A stretch of 64,000 nt of DNA. It comes from Pseudonocardia phyllosphaerae. GTDB taxonomy: Bacteria > Actinomycetota > Actinomycetes > Mycobacteriales > Pseudonocardiaceae. The stretch is from positions 1 through 64,000 of the forward strand of contig NZ_JBKGXS010000001.1 in the NCBI RefSeq assembly GCF_046546475.1, written 5' to 3'. Under the pieces are notes generated by a model. The model was not told the origin of the DNA, did not search any database, and was given only the letters and a program-made list of their open reading frames with translations. A program made the position numbers and the translations under genes. This document shows positions 23,920 to 31,191 of this stretch, one piece after another. The stretch's first letter is position 1, and each line of letters opens with the position of its first letter.

Positions 23920-25448
23920 CCGCGCCGACCGGAGCGGACCGCCCCGGCGTGACGGACCCCCGTCCCGGGACCGGTGAGCGAGCGGTCCCCACGTGGACCG
24001 AGCCTCTCGCCCGGGCCGCGAGCCGCGTCGTCGGCGGGCCGCTCGGGCGGCACGCGCTGGTCGGTCGGTCCCGCTGGTGGACACCGCTGCGCGTGGTGCT
24101 GCTGCTCGCCGTCGTCGTGCTGGCGCTGTCCTGGCTGGGCAAGGCGGCCTGCCTGCAGCAGTACCGGACCCCCGACGGGACGCTCGCGCTGGACTGGCGG
24201 GAGGACCGTCAGTACGTCGCGATGTGCTACTCCGACACCGTCCCGCTCTACGGCCTGGAGGGCCTCGCCGACGGCGGGCTCCCCTACCGCGACGCCTGGA
24301 CCGACACCGCCTCGGACGGCAGCACGACCGAGCGCTACATGGAGTACCCGGTCGTCACCGGGTTCTTCCAGTGGACCAACGCGCAGCTGACCGAGGGATG
24401 GCTGTGGCTGGCCGAGCACTCGCCGCTGCCGGGCGGGCTCGACGTGGTCGTCTACTTCGACATCACCGCGTTCTGGCTGGCCGCGGCCTGGCTGACGGTC
24501 GTGTGGGCGGTGCTGATGCTGCGCCCCGAACGGCCGTGGGACGCCGCGCTGGTCGCGCTGTCCCCGCTGGCACTGGTGCACGCGTTCACCAACTTCGACG
24601 CGATCACCGTCGCCCTGGCCACCGGCGGCCTGCTCGCGCTGCGCCGGGACCGGACGCTGCTCGCCGGGGCCCTGCTGGGCATCGGCGCGGCGGCCAAGCT
24701 CTACCCGCTGCTGATCCTGCTGCCGGTGCTGCTCGTCGGGTGGCGCCGCAGGTCCGACGGCGGTCTCGTACGGGCCGCCCGCACGATCGGCGCGGCCCTG
24801 CTCACCTGCGCGGTGGTGAACCTGCCCGTCGCGCTGGCCTGGCCGCGGGGCTGGTCGGAGTTCTTCCGGCTCAACTCCACTCGGCTCGCCGACCCGGACT
24901 CGATCTGGTACGCGCTGAGCTGGTTCACCGGCTGGTCCGGCTTCGACGGCCCGCTCGACGACGGGCAGGTACCGGTCGTGCTGAACACCGTCGTCGCGGT
25001 GCTGACGCTCGTCGCGTTCGCCGGGATCGGCTGGCTCGCGCTGCGGGCCCCGCGCCCGCCGGCCGTCGCCGAGCTCGCCTTCCTGACCGTGGCGGCGTTC
25101 CTGCTGTTCAACAAGGTGTGGAGCCCGCAGTACTCGCTGTGGCTGGTGCCGCTGGCAGTGCTGGCGATCCCCCGCTGGCGCACCCTGCTCGCCTGGATGG
25201 CCGTCGACGCGCTGGTCTGGGTGCCGCGGATGTACCAGTACCTCGGCGTCGGGAACAAGGGGCTGCCACCCGGGCCGTTCCTGGTCACGGCGCTGGTGCG
25301 CGACGCGGTCGTCGTCGCGCTGTGCGTCCTCGTGGTCCGGCAGATCCTGCGCCGCGACCCGGTGCCCGGACAGGACCCGGAGCCGGTCTGGCCGCGTCCG
25401 CGCGGTCCCCGCTCCGCGGGGGCCGTCCGCGCGGGGGTCGGCTCGTGA
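23916..25448 (+). CDS. Polytopic GT87-type (DUF2029) glycosyltransferase (Rv0051-like)
   Basis: This 510-residue integral membrane protein has about ten helices, starting with PLRVVLLLAVVVLALSWLGKAACLQ near residue 58. The outer loop after helix 1 carries acidic residues (YGLEGLADGGLPYRDAW), as in polyprenyl-phosphate-mannose-dependent transferases, where an Asp serves as base. ANFD-like NFDAITVALATGGLLAL and NKVWSPQYSLWLVPL are family landmarks. The acceptor is unknown, and its constant place after ponA suggests a wall or lipoglycan target. Its GTG start overlaps the ponA stop, and its own stop overlaps the next start the same way. Confidence 0.8.
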   Translation: MTAPTGADRPGVTDPRPGTGERAVPTWTEPLARAASRVVGGPLGRHALVGRSRWWTPLRVVLLLAVVVLALSWLGKAACLQQYRTPDGTLALDWREDRQYVAMCYSDTVPLYGLEGLADGGLPYRDAWTDTASDGSTTERYMEYPVVTGFFQWTNAQLTEGWLWLAEHSPLPGGLDVVVYFDITAFWLAAAWLTVVWAVLMLRPERPWDAALVALSPLALVHAFTNFDAITVALATGGLLALRRDRTLLAGALLGIGAAAKLYPLLILLPVLLVGWRRRSDGGLVRAARTIGAALLTCAVVNLPVALAWPRGWSEFFRLNSTRLADPDSIWYALSWFTGWSGFDGPLDDGQVPVVLNTVVAVLTLVAFAGIGWLALRAPRPPAVAELAFLTVAAFLLFNKVWSPQYSLWLVPLAVLAIPRWRTLLAWMAVDALVWVPRMYQYLGVGNKGLPPGPFLVTALVRDAVVVALCVLVVRQILRRDPVPGQDPEPVWPRPRGPRSAGAVRAGVGS

Positions 25449-26107
25449 CCCCGGCGACGCCCGCGGCGCGGCTGCGGGAGCGGGTCGAGCAGGCCCTGCG
25501 GGTGCTCCCGCCGGAGCAGCGGCGCGTCGCCGACGACGCCGAACGGGCCGGGAGACGTGCGGCCGCGGTGACGATGACGCTGGTGCCGCTGTCCGGGGCG
25601 ACCGGGGACGGGCCGCTCGCCGACGAACTCGGCTTCCTGCTCACCCGGCGGGCCGCGTCGCTGCGCGCCCACTCGGGCCAGTGGGCACTGCCGGGCGGGC
25701 GGATCGATGCCGGTGAGACCGCCGAGCAGGCCGGCCGCCGGGAGGTCTCCGAGGAGGTGGGACTCGACCTCGGCCCGGACCGGGTGCTGGGCCTGCTCGA
25801 CGACTACCCCACCCGCTCCGGCTACGTGATCACCCCGATCGTGCTGTGGGCAGGCGACGCGGGCGAGCCGGAGCCGAACCCGGACGAGGTCGCCGAGCTG
25901 CACCGGCTGCCGCTGGCCGAGATCGACCACGAGCCGCGGTTCCTGACCATCCCCGAGTCCGACGCCCCGGTGATCCAGGTGCCGCTGCTCGGCCGCTACG
26001 TGCACGCCCCGACCGGCGCGGTGCTGCACCAGTTCCGGGAGGTCGTCCTGCAGGGACGCCCGACCCGGGTGGCGCACCTGGAGCAGCCGGTGTTCGCCTG
26101 GAAGTAG
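25445..26107 (+). CDS. Nudix hydrolase, CoA pyrophosphatase (NudL)-like
   Basis: This is a 220-residue Nudix protein. The box GGRIDAGETAEQAGRREVSEEVGL fits GX5EX7REUXEEXGU. The segment before it, LLTRRAASLRAHSGQWALPGG, matches the NudL/NUDT7 signature of enzymes that cut CoA and acyl-CoA into 4'-phosphopantetheine and ADP. This is a family-level assignment. The GTG start overlaps the upstream glycosyltransferase stop (GTGA), making the third gene of a tightly coupled ponA operon. The stop codon is the centre of a 16-base palindrome shared with the convergent gene. Confidence 0.85.
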   Translation: MTPATPAARLRERVEQALRVLPPEQRRVADDAERAGRRAAAVTMTLVPLSGATGDGPLADELGFLLTRRAASLRAHSGQWALPGGRIDAGETAEQAGRREVSEEVGLDLGPDRVLGLLDDYPTRSGYVITPIVLWAGDAGEPEPNPDEVAELHRLPLAEIDHEPRFLTIPESDAPVIQVPLLGRYVHAPTGAVLHQFREVVLQGRPTRVAHLEQPVFAWK

Positions 26108-26881
26108 CTACTTCCCGACCTGTTCGCGGAGGTAGGCGATGTCGCGGGCCTGGCCGTCGGCCGGGGTCTCGACGACCACCGGTGCCCCCGCCTCGGCGAC
26201 GACGGCGGCCAGCTCGTCCGGCGGGATCGTCCCGGCGTCGATGTTGGCATGCCGGTCGCGGGCCGAGTCGAACCCGTCACGTGAGTTGTTCAGATGGATC
26301 AGGTCGATCCGGCCGGTGATCGCCCGCGCCCGCTCGACGATCCCGGCGAGCTCCTCGCCGCCGGCGAACGCGTGGCAGGTGTCCAGGCAGAACCCGACGC
26401 CGAACTCGCCGACGGCGTCCCAGAGCCGGGCCAGCGCGTCGAACCGGCGGGCCATGGCGTGCTCGCCGCCCGCGGTGTTCTCGATCAGCACCGGCACGTC
26501 GAAGCCGTGCTCGCCCGCCTGGCGCTCCACGAACTTGCGCCAGTTGTCCACCCCGGCGGCCGGGTCGTCGCCGGAGGTCACGTGGCCGCCGTGCACGACC
26601 AGCCCGAACGCGCCGACCTGCGCGGCACCCGCCAGGTGCTGCTGGACGATCTTGCGCGACGGGATGCGGATCCGGTTGTTCGGCGACGCCACGTTCACCA
26701 CGTACGGCGAGTGGACGACCACGGCGACGTCGGACGCGGCCAGCTCGGCCGCCCGCGGGTGCTCCGGCGGCTTCTTCCAGCCCTGCGGGTCGGACAGGAA
26801 GAGCTGGACGACCTCCGCCCCGACCTCCTCGGCCGCGGCGAGCGGATCCTCGGCGTCCCGGACGTGTGCCCCGATCTGCAT
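26108..26881 (-). CDS. nfo: Endonuclease IV (AP endonuclease family 2)
   Basis: This 257-residue TIM-barrel repair nuclease cuts at abasic sites. Metal ligands are visible in the order HSPY, VVHGGH, LIENTAGG, FCLDTCHAF, DLIHLNNSRD, RHANIDAGTI and VVETPA, the signature set of this family. The ATG at 26881 follows TACCGT plus six bases, so it is a leaderless candidate; upstream codons in the same frame look non-coding. The gene ends directly against the convergent Nudix gene with no spacer. Confidence 0.92.
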   Translation of the reverse strand: MQIGAHVRDAEDPLAAAEEVGAEVVQLFLSDPQGWKKPPEHPRAAELAASDVAVVVHSPYVVNVASPNNRIRIPSRKIVQQHLAGAAQVGAFGLVVHGGHVTSGDDPAAGVDNWRKFVERQAGEHGFDVPVLIENTAGGEHAMARRFDALARLWDAVGEFGVGFCLDTCHAFAGGEELAGIVERARAITGRIDLIHLNNSRDGFDSARDRHANIDAGTIPPDELAAVVAEAGAPVVVETPADGQARDIAYLREQVGK

Positions 26882-27045
26882 GGGTCCACGGTAGCGAGCA
26901 CCCCCGACACCGAGCGGTCGTGGCGCCACCGCCCGGCCCACGGACGGACGCCGTACCCGCAGGTCGGACCCCGGACGGCCGTTGGTAGTGTTCCCCGGTC
27001 ATCCCGTGGTCCCGGTCCGTGTACCGGAAACTGTCGGGGTGGTCT

Positions 27046-27111
27046 GAGAACCTCCTGTCACGGCCGTCCGGGTCGTGACCGTTTCGAGTCCACAGGAGGT
27101 GAGTGGTTCTC
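27046..27111 (+). promoter_or_regulatory. rpsF leader that can sequester the Shine-Dalgarno
   Basis: ACCTCCTGT (27050-27058) is fully complementary to ACAGGAGGT (27092-27100), which contains the Shine-Dalgarno. GAGAACC (27046-27052) is fully complementary to GGTTCTC (27105-27111), which abuts the ATG. The two pairings share bases 27050-27052, so they compete or form one bulged stem. In other bacteria the S6:S18 complex binds the rpsF leader to repress the operon; this fits that role but shows a different layout. Confidence 0.6.
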
Positions 27112-27426
27112 ATGCGTCATTACGAGGTCATGGTCATCCTCGACGGCAGCCTGGACGAGCGCACCGTGCAGCCGTCCCTGGAGCAGTTCCTCTCGGTCGT
27201 CAAGAACGACGGAGGATCGGTCGAGAAGATCGAGGTCTGGGGCAAGCGCCGCCTGGCCTACGAGATCAAGAAGCAGGGCGAGGCCATCTACGCGGTCGTC
27301 GAGATCACCGCGGAGCCGGCCACCGTCGCCGAGCTGGACCGCCAGCTGGGCCTGAACGAGTCCGTGCTGCGCACCAAGGTGCTGCGCAAGGACGTCACCC
27401 GTACGCCGGCGCCCGCCGCCGGCTGA
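27112..27426 (+). CDS. rpsF: 30S ribosomal protein S6
   Basis: This 104-residue protein of the small subunit binds 16S rRNA as a pair with S18. The family core MRHYEVMVILDGSLDERTV and GKRRLAYEIKKQGEAIYAVVEI is intact. The ATG at 27112 is preferred over a GTG nine bases earlier because the AGGAGGT site would be only two bases from that GTG. It is the first gene of rpsF-ssb-rpsR-rplI, and the leader structure just upstream is the likely control point of the operon. Confidence 0.97.
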   Translation: MRHYEVMVILDGSLDERTVQPSLEQFLSVVKNDGGSVEKIEVWGKRRLAYEIKKQGEAIYAVVEITAEPATVAELDRQLGLNESVLRTKVLRKDVTRTPAPAAG

Positions 27427-27437
27427 GAGGGGTAGTC

Positions 27438-27992
27438 ATGGCCGGCGAGACCGTGATCACCGTCGTGGGCAACCTGACGGCGGATCCCGAGCTGCGGTTC
27501 ACCCCCTCCGGCGCCGCGGTCGCCAACTTCACCGTCGCGTCGACGCCGCGCACCTTCGACCGCCAGTCCGGCGAGTGGAAGGACGGCGAGGCGCTGTTCC
27601 TGCGCTGCAACATCTGGCGCCAGGCGGCGGAGAACGTCGCCGAGTCGCTGACCCGCGGCGCGCGGGTCGTGGTGCAGGGGCGTCTGCGGCAGCGGTCCTT
27701 CGAGACCCGTGAGGGCGAGAAGCGCACCGTCGTGGAGATGGAGGTCGACGAGGTCGGCCCCTCGCTCCGCTACGCGACCGCCAAGGTCAACAAGGTCGGC
27801 CGGGGCGGAGGCTCCGGCGGCTTCGGTGGCGGCGGTGGTGGTGGCGGCTACGACGGCGGCGGCTTCGGTGGTGGCCAGCAGGGCGGCTCCGGAGGCAACA
27901 GCTCCGGCGGCGGTTCCGGCTACGACGACCCGTGGGGTTCGGCCCCGCCCGCCGGCAGCGGCGCGGCGTCCGACGACGAGCCCCCCTTCTGA
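27438..27992 (+). CDS. ssb: Single-stranded DNA-binding protein
   Basis: This 184-residue SSB protects single strands during replication, repair and recombination. The OB-fold spans residues 1-110 (ETVITVVGNLTADPELRFTPSGAAVANFTVA at the start). A Gly-rich linker follows (about 120-170), ending in the acidic partner-binding tip DDEPPF. It lies 11 bases after rpsF with a GAGAGGGG site and belongs to the same operon, as in other actinobacteria. Confidence 0.96.
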   Translation: MAGETVITVVGNLTADPELRFTPSGAAVANFTVASTPRTFDRQSGEWKDGEALFLRCNIWRQAAENVAESLTRGARVVVQGRLRQRSFETREGEKRTVVEMEVDEVGPSLRYATAKVNKVGRGGGSGGFGGGGGGGGYDGGGFGGGQQGGSGGNSSGGGSGYDDPWGSAPPAGSGAASDDEPPF

Positions 27993-28047
27993 TCCACGTA
28001 ACCACCGCCCGCCCGACGGGCGGCTGAGACACTCCAGGAGCACCACC

Positions 28048-28284
28048 ATGGCCAAGGCCATCGTGCGCAAGCCGAAGAAGAAGGTCTGCGCGTTCTGCAA
28101 GGAAAAGGCGCAGCCGATCGACTACAAGGACACCGGCCTGCTGCGGAAGTTCATCTCCGACCGCGGCAAGATCCGTGCCCGCCGGGTCAGCGGCAACTGC
28201 CGTCAGCACCAGCGGGACGTCGCCGTCGCGGTCAAGAACTCCCGCGAGGTCGCCCTGCTGCCGTACACCTCGACGGCCCGCTGA
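28048..28284 (+). CDS. rpsR: 30S ribosomal protein S18
   Basis: This is the 78-residue partner of S6. The CAFC motif (residues 14-17) and a later Cys/His (GNCRQHQRD) mark it as the zinc-binding (C+) form; actinobacteria often carry a second, zinc-free copy elsewhere that replaces it when zinc is scarce. The ATG follows a CAGGAG site. The gap to ssb is 55 bases. Confidence 0.96.
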   Translation: MAKAIVRKPKKKVCAFCKEKAQPIDYKDTGLLRKFISDRGKIRARRVSGNCRQHQRDVAVAVKNSREVALLPYTSTAR

Positions 28285-28298
28285 GGAAGGGGACACTC

Positions 28299-28745
28299 AT
28301 GAAGCTCATCCTCAACGCCGACGTCCCGAACCTGGGTGCGCCCGGGGACATCGTCGAGGTCAAGGACGGCTACGGCCGCAACTACCTGCTGCCGCGCAAG
28401 CTCGCGGTCGTCGCCACCCGTGGCGCCGAGAAGCAGGTGGAGCAGATCCGCCGTGCCCAGAAGACCCGCGAGATCCGCGACCTGGGCCACGCCCAGCAGG
28501 TGGACTCGCAGCTGCGCAACATCAACGTGACCGTCCCGGCCAAGGCCGGCGACTCGGGCCGCCTGTTCGGCTCGGTCACCCCGAACCAGGTCGTCGACGC
28601 GGTCAAGGCCGCCGGCGGCCCGGTGCTGGACAAGCGCAGCATCGACGTCCCGGGTCACATCAAGACCCTGGGCAAGCACCAGGTGCAGGTCCGCCTGCAC
28701 CCGGAGGTCACCACCGAGCTGGCCATCGCGGTCGTCTCGGTCTGA
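28299..28745 (+). CDS. rplI: 50S ribosomal protein L9
   Basis: This 148-residue L9 has an N-terminal rRNA-binding domain (MKLILNADVPNLGAPGDIVEVKDGYGRNYLLPRKLAV), a long linking helix and a C-terminal domain (GRLFGSVTPNQVVDAVKAAGG). It lies 14 bases after rpsR behind GAGGAAGGGG and is the last gene of the operon before a strong terminator. Confidence 0.97.
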   Translation: MKLILNADVPNLGAPGDIVEVKDGYGRNYLLPRKLAVVATRGAEKQVEQIRRAQKTREIRDLGHAQQVDSQLRNINVTVPAKAGDSGRLFGSVTPNQVVDAVKAAGGPVLDKRSIDVPGHIKTLGKHQVQVRLHPEVTTELAIAVVSV

Positions 28746-28830
28746 GTTGATCCGGGTCTGATCGCACCCCCGGTGCCGGCCACCGGGAACCGGCCACGGG
28801 CCGGGTGTCCGGTCGGCTACGCAGCGTGAC

Positions 28831-28870
28831 AGGGCGGTGTCCGGAGCAGATGTGCTCCGGACACCGCCCT
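28831..28870 (+). terminator. Strong terminator of the rpsF operon
   Basis: An 18-bp perfect stem (28831-28848 with 28853-28870) with the loop GATG is followed by TCTCGCGTTC. It is one of the most stable hairpins in the window, 85 bases past rplI. Confidence 0.85.
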
Positions 28871-28904
28871 TCTCGCGTTCGAGGGGCCTGGTGCCGGCCC
28901 ACGA

Positions 28905-28932
28905 GGCCCGTCGCGGAACCCCGCGGCGGGCC
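28905..28932. terminator. Second hairpin behind the rpsF operon terminator
   Basis: A 12-bp stem with one G-T pair (28905-28916 with 28921-28932) and loop AACC, followed by TTCGTCGT, lies only 34 bases after the first terminator. It may be a back-up terminator or a separate small RNA element. Confidence 0.5.
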
Positions 28933-29170
28933 TTCGTCGTCTCCGCAGCCGCGCCGCGACGGTCGCCCGGACGGGGCGGGTGCGGGGGTGTGCGACACCC
29001 TCCGGAGCCGCGGGCACGGTCGCCGGGACCCGTTCGGGAACGACGCACGACACGCCACGCGGTGACGCCTCGCTCGTCGGGCGGTCCTGTGGACGCGGCG
29101 GGCGGCGAACGGCATCGACGACCGTGCCGACACGCCGATCACCCCGGTCCGGCGACACGCCCGGCCGAAG

Positions 29171-29245
29171 TTGTCCACAGCCGTCCCCATGGCACTGAAC
29201 AGGGAAAACGCCGGTGAAGACGTCGTTGTCCCCATGCTGTCCACA
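29171..29245 (+). promoter_or_regulatory. DnaA-box-like cluster upstream of dnaB
   Basis: TTGTCCACA, the high-GC actinobacterial DnaA-box consensus, is at 29171-29179. CTGTCCACA (one change) is at 29237-29245, TTGTCCCCA (one change) at 29226-29234, and a weaker reverse copy at 29088-29096. The first and last are embedded in swapped modules: TTGTCCACAG plus CCGTCCCCATG, then TTGTCCCCATG plus CTGTCCACAG. The whole 28746-29573 gap is gene-free apart from the hairpins listed. Confidence 0.5.
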
Positions 29246-29529
29246 GTGCGGTCCCGCGACGGGCGGTGTTCCTGCACAGTTCTGCACATTCCATCCCCAG
29301 GTCCCCCCACACCGCGATTCGTCAGGGGTCCACGGCGGCGCCTAGCCTCGGTTCCGGTCCCGGCGACGGACCCGCGAGCACCGCCCCGGCGACTGGCCCG
29401 CACGTCACCGCCGGGCCCCGGATCGAGACGACCGGCGAGCGGCCGGACGGTCCGGTGTGGAGGCAGGCGGGCGGCACGAGAGGCCCCGCCGACGGAGTTC
29501 GCGAAACGGTTCGGCGTGTCGCTCGCACG

Positions 29530-29545
29530 TCGAACTCGTGTTCGA
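29530..29545. promoter_or_regulatory. LexA (SOS) box over the dnaB promoter
   Basis: TCGAAC-TCGT-GTTCGA matches the actinobacterial LexA operator TCGAAC-N4-GTTCGA in all 12 fixed positions. It abuts TACACT (29546-29551), a likely -10 element, and lies 28 bases before the dnaB ATG. Confidence 0.7.
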
Positions 29546-29573
29546 TACACTGGTTGCGGGGGTGACGCTGCGT

Positions 29574-30995
29574 ATGGCTCTGACGGACGATCGTCCGGCC
29601 GGGAGGCCTCGTGCCGTCCGCGACGGCGAGGGATCGCCGGGCGGGAACGGGGACGGCGAGTCGAACGGTGCGTTCGACCGGCAGCCACCTCAGGACCTCA
29701 CCGCGGAACAGTCGGTGCTCGGCGGGATGCTGCTGAGCAAGGACGCGATCGCCGACGTGGTGGAGGTGCTGCGGCCGGAGGACTTCTACCGGCCGGCGCA
29801 CCAGACGGTGTACGAGACGATCCTGGATCTCTACGGCCGGGGTGAGCCCGCGGACGCGGTGACGGTGTCGGCGGAGCTGCAGCGGCGCGGGGAGCTGGTG
29901 CGCCTGGGTGGTGCGCCGTACCTGCACACGCTGATCGCGACGGTGCCGACGGCGGCGAACGCGTCGTACTACGCCGAGATCGTCGGGGAGAAGGCGATCC
30001 TGCGGCGTCTGGTCGAGGCCGGCACCCGGATCGTGCAGCTGGGGTATCACGGCAACGACGGCGGTGAGGTCGAGGAGGTCGTGGACCGGGCCCAGGCCGC
30101 AGTCTACGAGGTCACCGAGCGCACCACCACCGAGGACTACACGGTGCTGGAGGAGCTGCTCCAGCCCACGATGGACGAGATCGACACGATCGCGTCGCAG
30201 GGCGGGATGGCCGCCGGTGTGCCGACCGGGTTCGCCGACCTCGACGCGGTGACCAACGGCCTGCACCCGGGACAGATGATCGTCGTCGCGGCCCGTCCGG
30301 GTCTGGGCAAGTCGACGCTGGGTCTGGACTTCGCGCGGTCGTGCTCGATCAAGCACGGGATGACCAGCGCGTTCTTCTCGCTGGAGATGAGCAAGTCCGA
30401 GATCGTGATGCGTCTGCTCTCGGCGGAGGCGCGGATCCGGCTGGCCGACATGCGTGCGGGCCGGATGTCGGACGAGGACTGGACGCGGATGGCGCGGCGG
30501 ATGTCGGAGATCTCCGAGGCGCCGTTGTTCATCGACGACTCGCCGAACCTGACGTTGATGGAGATCCGGGCCAAGGCGCGGCGGCTCAAGCAGCGCAACG
30601 ACCTGAAGCTGATCATCCTGGACTACCTGCAGCTGATGACCTCGGGCCGCAAGGTCGAGTCCCGTCAGCAGGAGGTCTCGGAGTTCTCCCGGCAGATCAA
30701 GCTGATCGCCAAGGAGCTCGAGGTGCCGGTGGTGGCGATGAGCCAGCTCAACCGTGGTCCCGAGCAGCGCACCGACAAGCGGCCGATGCTGTCGGACCTG
30801 CGTGAGTCCGGCTCGATCGAGCAGGACGCGGACATGGTGATCCTGCTGCACCGCCCGGACGCGTTCGAGAACGACGACCCGCGCGCCGGTGAGGCCGACC
30901 TGATCCTGGCCAAGCACCGTAACGGCCCGACCACCACGGTCACCGTCGCCCACCAGCTGCACTACAGCCGCTTCACCGACCTCGCGCACGGCTGA
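29574..30995 (+). CDS. dnaB: Replicative DNA helicase
   Basis: This hexameric 5'-3' helicase of the replication fork has 473 residues and no intein. The N-terminal domain (about 40-140: PQDLTAEQSVLGGMLLSKDAIADVVE) binds primase. A linker and the RecA-like motor follow, with Walker A ARPGLGKST (about 241-249), Walker B LIILDYLQLM (about 345), and MSQLNRGPEQR with SGSIEQDADMVILLHR toward the C-terminus. The ATG at 29574 is chosen; a GTG four codons upstream is in frame. An SOS-type operator covers the promoter. A 14-bp terminator follows the gene. Confidence 0.96.
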   Translation: MALTDDRPAGRPRAVRDGEGSPGGNGDGESNGAFDRQPPQDLTAEQSVLGGMLLSKDAIADVVEVLRPEDFYRPAHQTVYETILDLYGRGEPADAVTVSAELQRRGELVRLGGAPYLHTLIATVPTAANASYYAEIVGEKAILRRLVEAGTRIVQLGYHGNDGGEVEEVVDRAQAAVYEVTERTTTEDYTVLEELLQPTMDEIDTIASQGGMAAGVPTGFADLDAVTNGLHPGQMIVVAARPGLGKSTLGLDFARSCSIKHGMTSAFFSLEMSKSEIVMRLLSAEARIRLADMRAGRMSDEDWTRMARRMSEISEAPLFIDDSPNLTLMEIRAKARRLKQRNDLKLIILDYLQLMTSGRKVESRQQEVSEFSRQIKLIAKELEVPVVAMSQLNRGPEQRTDKRPMLSDLRESGSIEQDADMVILLHRPDAFENDDPRAGEADLILAKHRNGPTTTVTVAHQLHYSRFTDLAHG

Positions 30996-31044
30996 GCCGG
31001 CGGCTGCAAGGTCTCGAATCCGACTGCACTTTCCGACGAAGGAC

Positions 31045-31076
31045 GCACGTGATCTGCATTCGTGCAGATCACGTGC
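31045..31076 (+). terminator. dnaB terminator
   Basis: A 14-bp perfect stem (31045-31058 with 31063-31076) is capped by the stable tetraloop TTCG, 49 bases past the dnaB stop. Confidence 0.85.
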
Positions 31077-31138
31077 AGTCGCGCGGTGCGCTCGCGCCTC
31101 GTTCACCGCGCTCCAGTCGGCGAGCCACCGAACTCACT

Positions 31139-31155
31139 GTCATCAGACGTCTGAA
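31139..31155. promoter_or_regulatory. Operator copy 1, upstream of the FadR-type regulator
   Basis: GTCATCAGACGTCTGAA contains the perfect 12-base palindrome TCAGACGTCTGA (31143-31154). It lies just upstream of a TAGCGT -10-like box (31164-31169) and 38 bases before the regulator's ATG. The same 17 bases recur at 32758-32774. Confidence 0.75.
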
Positions 31156-31191
31156 GACTCTGCTAGCGTGCCGCACCGTGGAGATGTCCCC

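Noticed and set aside
20725..24084. Open frame of 1119 codons on the minus strand opposite ponA
   Set aside because: It mirrors ponA, and its Ala/Val runs come from the Gly-Asn-Asp repeat tract read backwards.
28817..29287. Minus-strand frame between rplI and dnaB
   Set aside because: It runs through both terminator hairpins and the DnaA-box cluster, and has no Shine-Dalgarno and no coherent hydrophobic or domain pattern.
29171..29573. Second chromosomal origin before dnaB
   Set aside because: Only a few DnaA boxes and no AT-rich unwinding region are present, so a regulatory or titration role is more likely.
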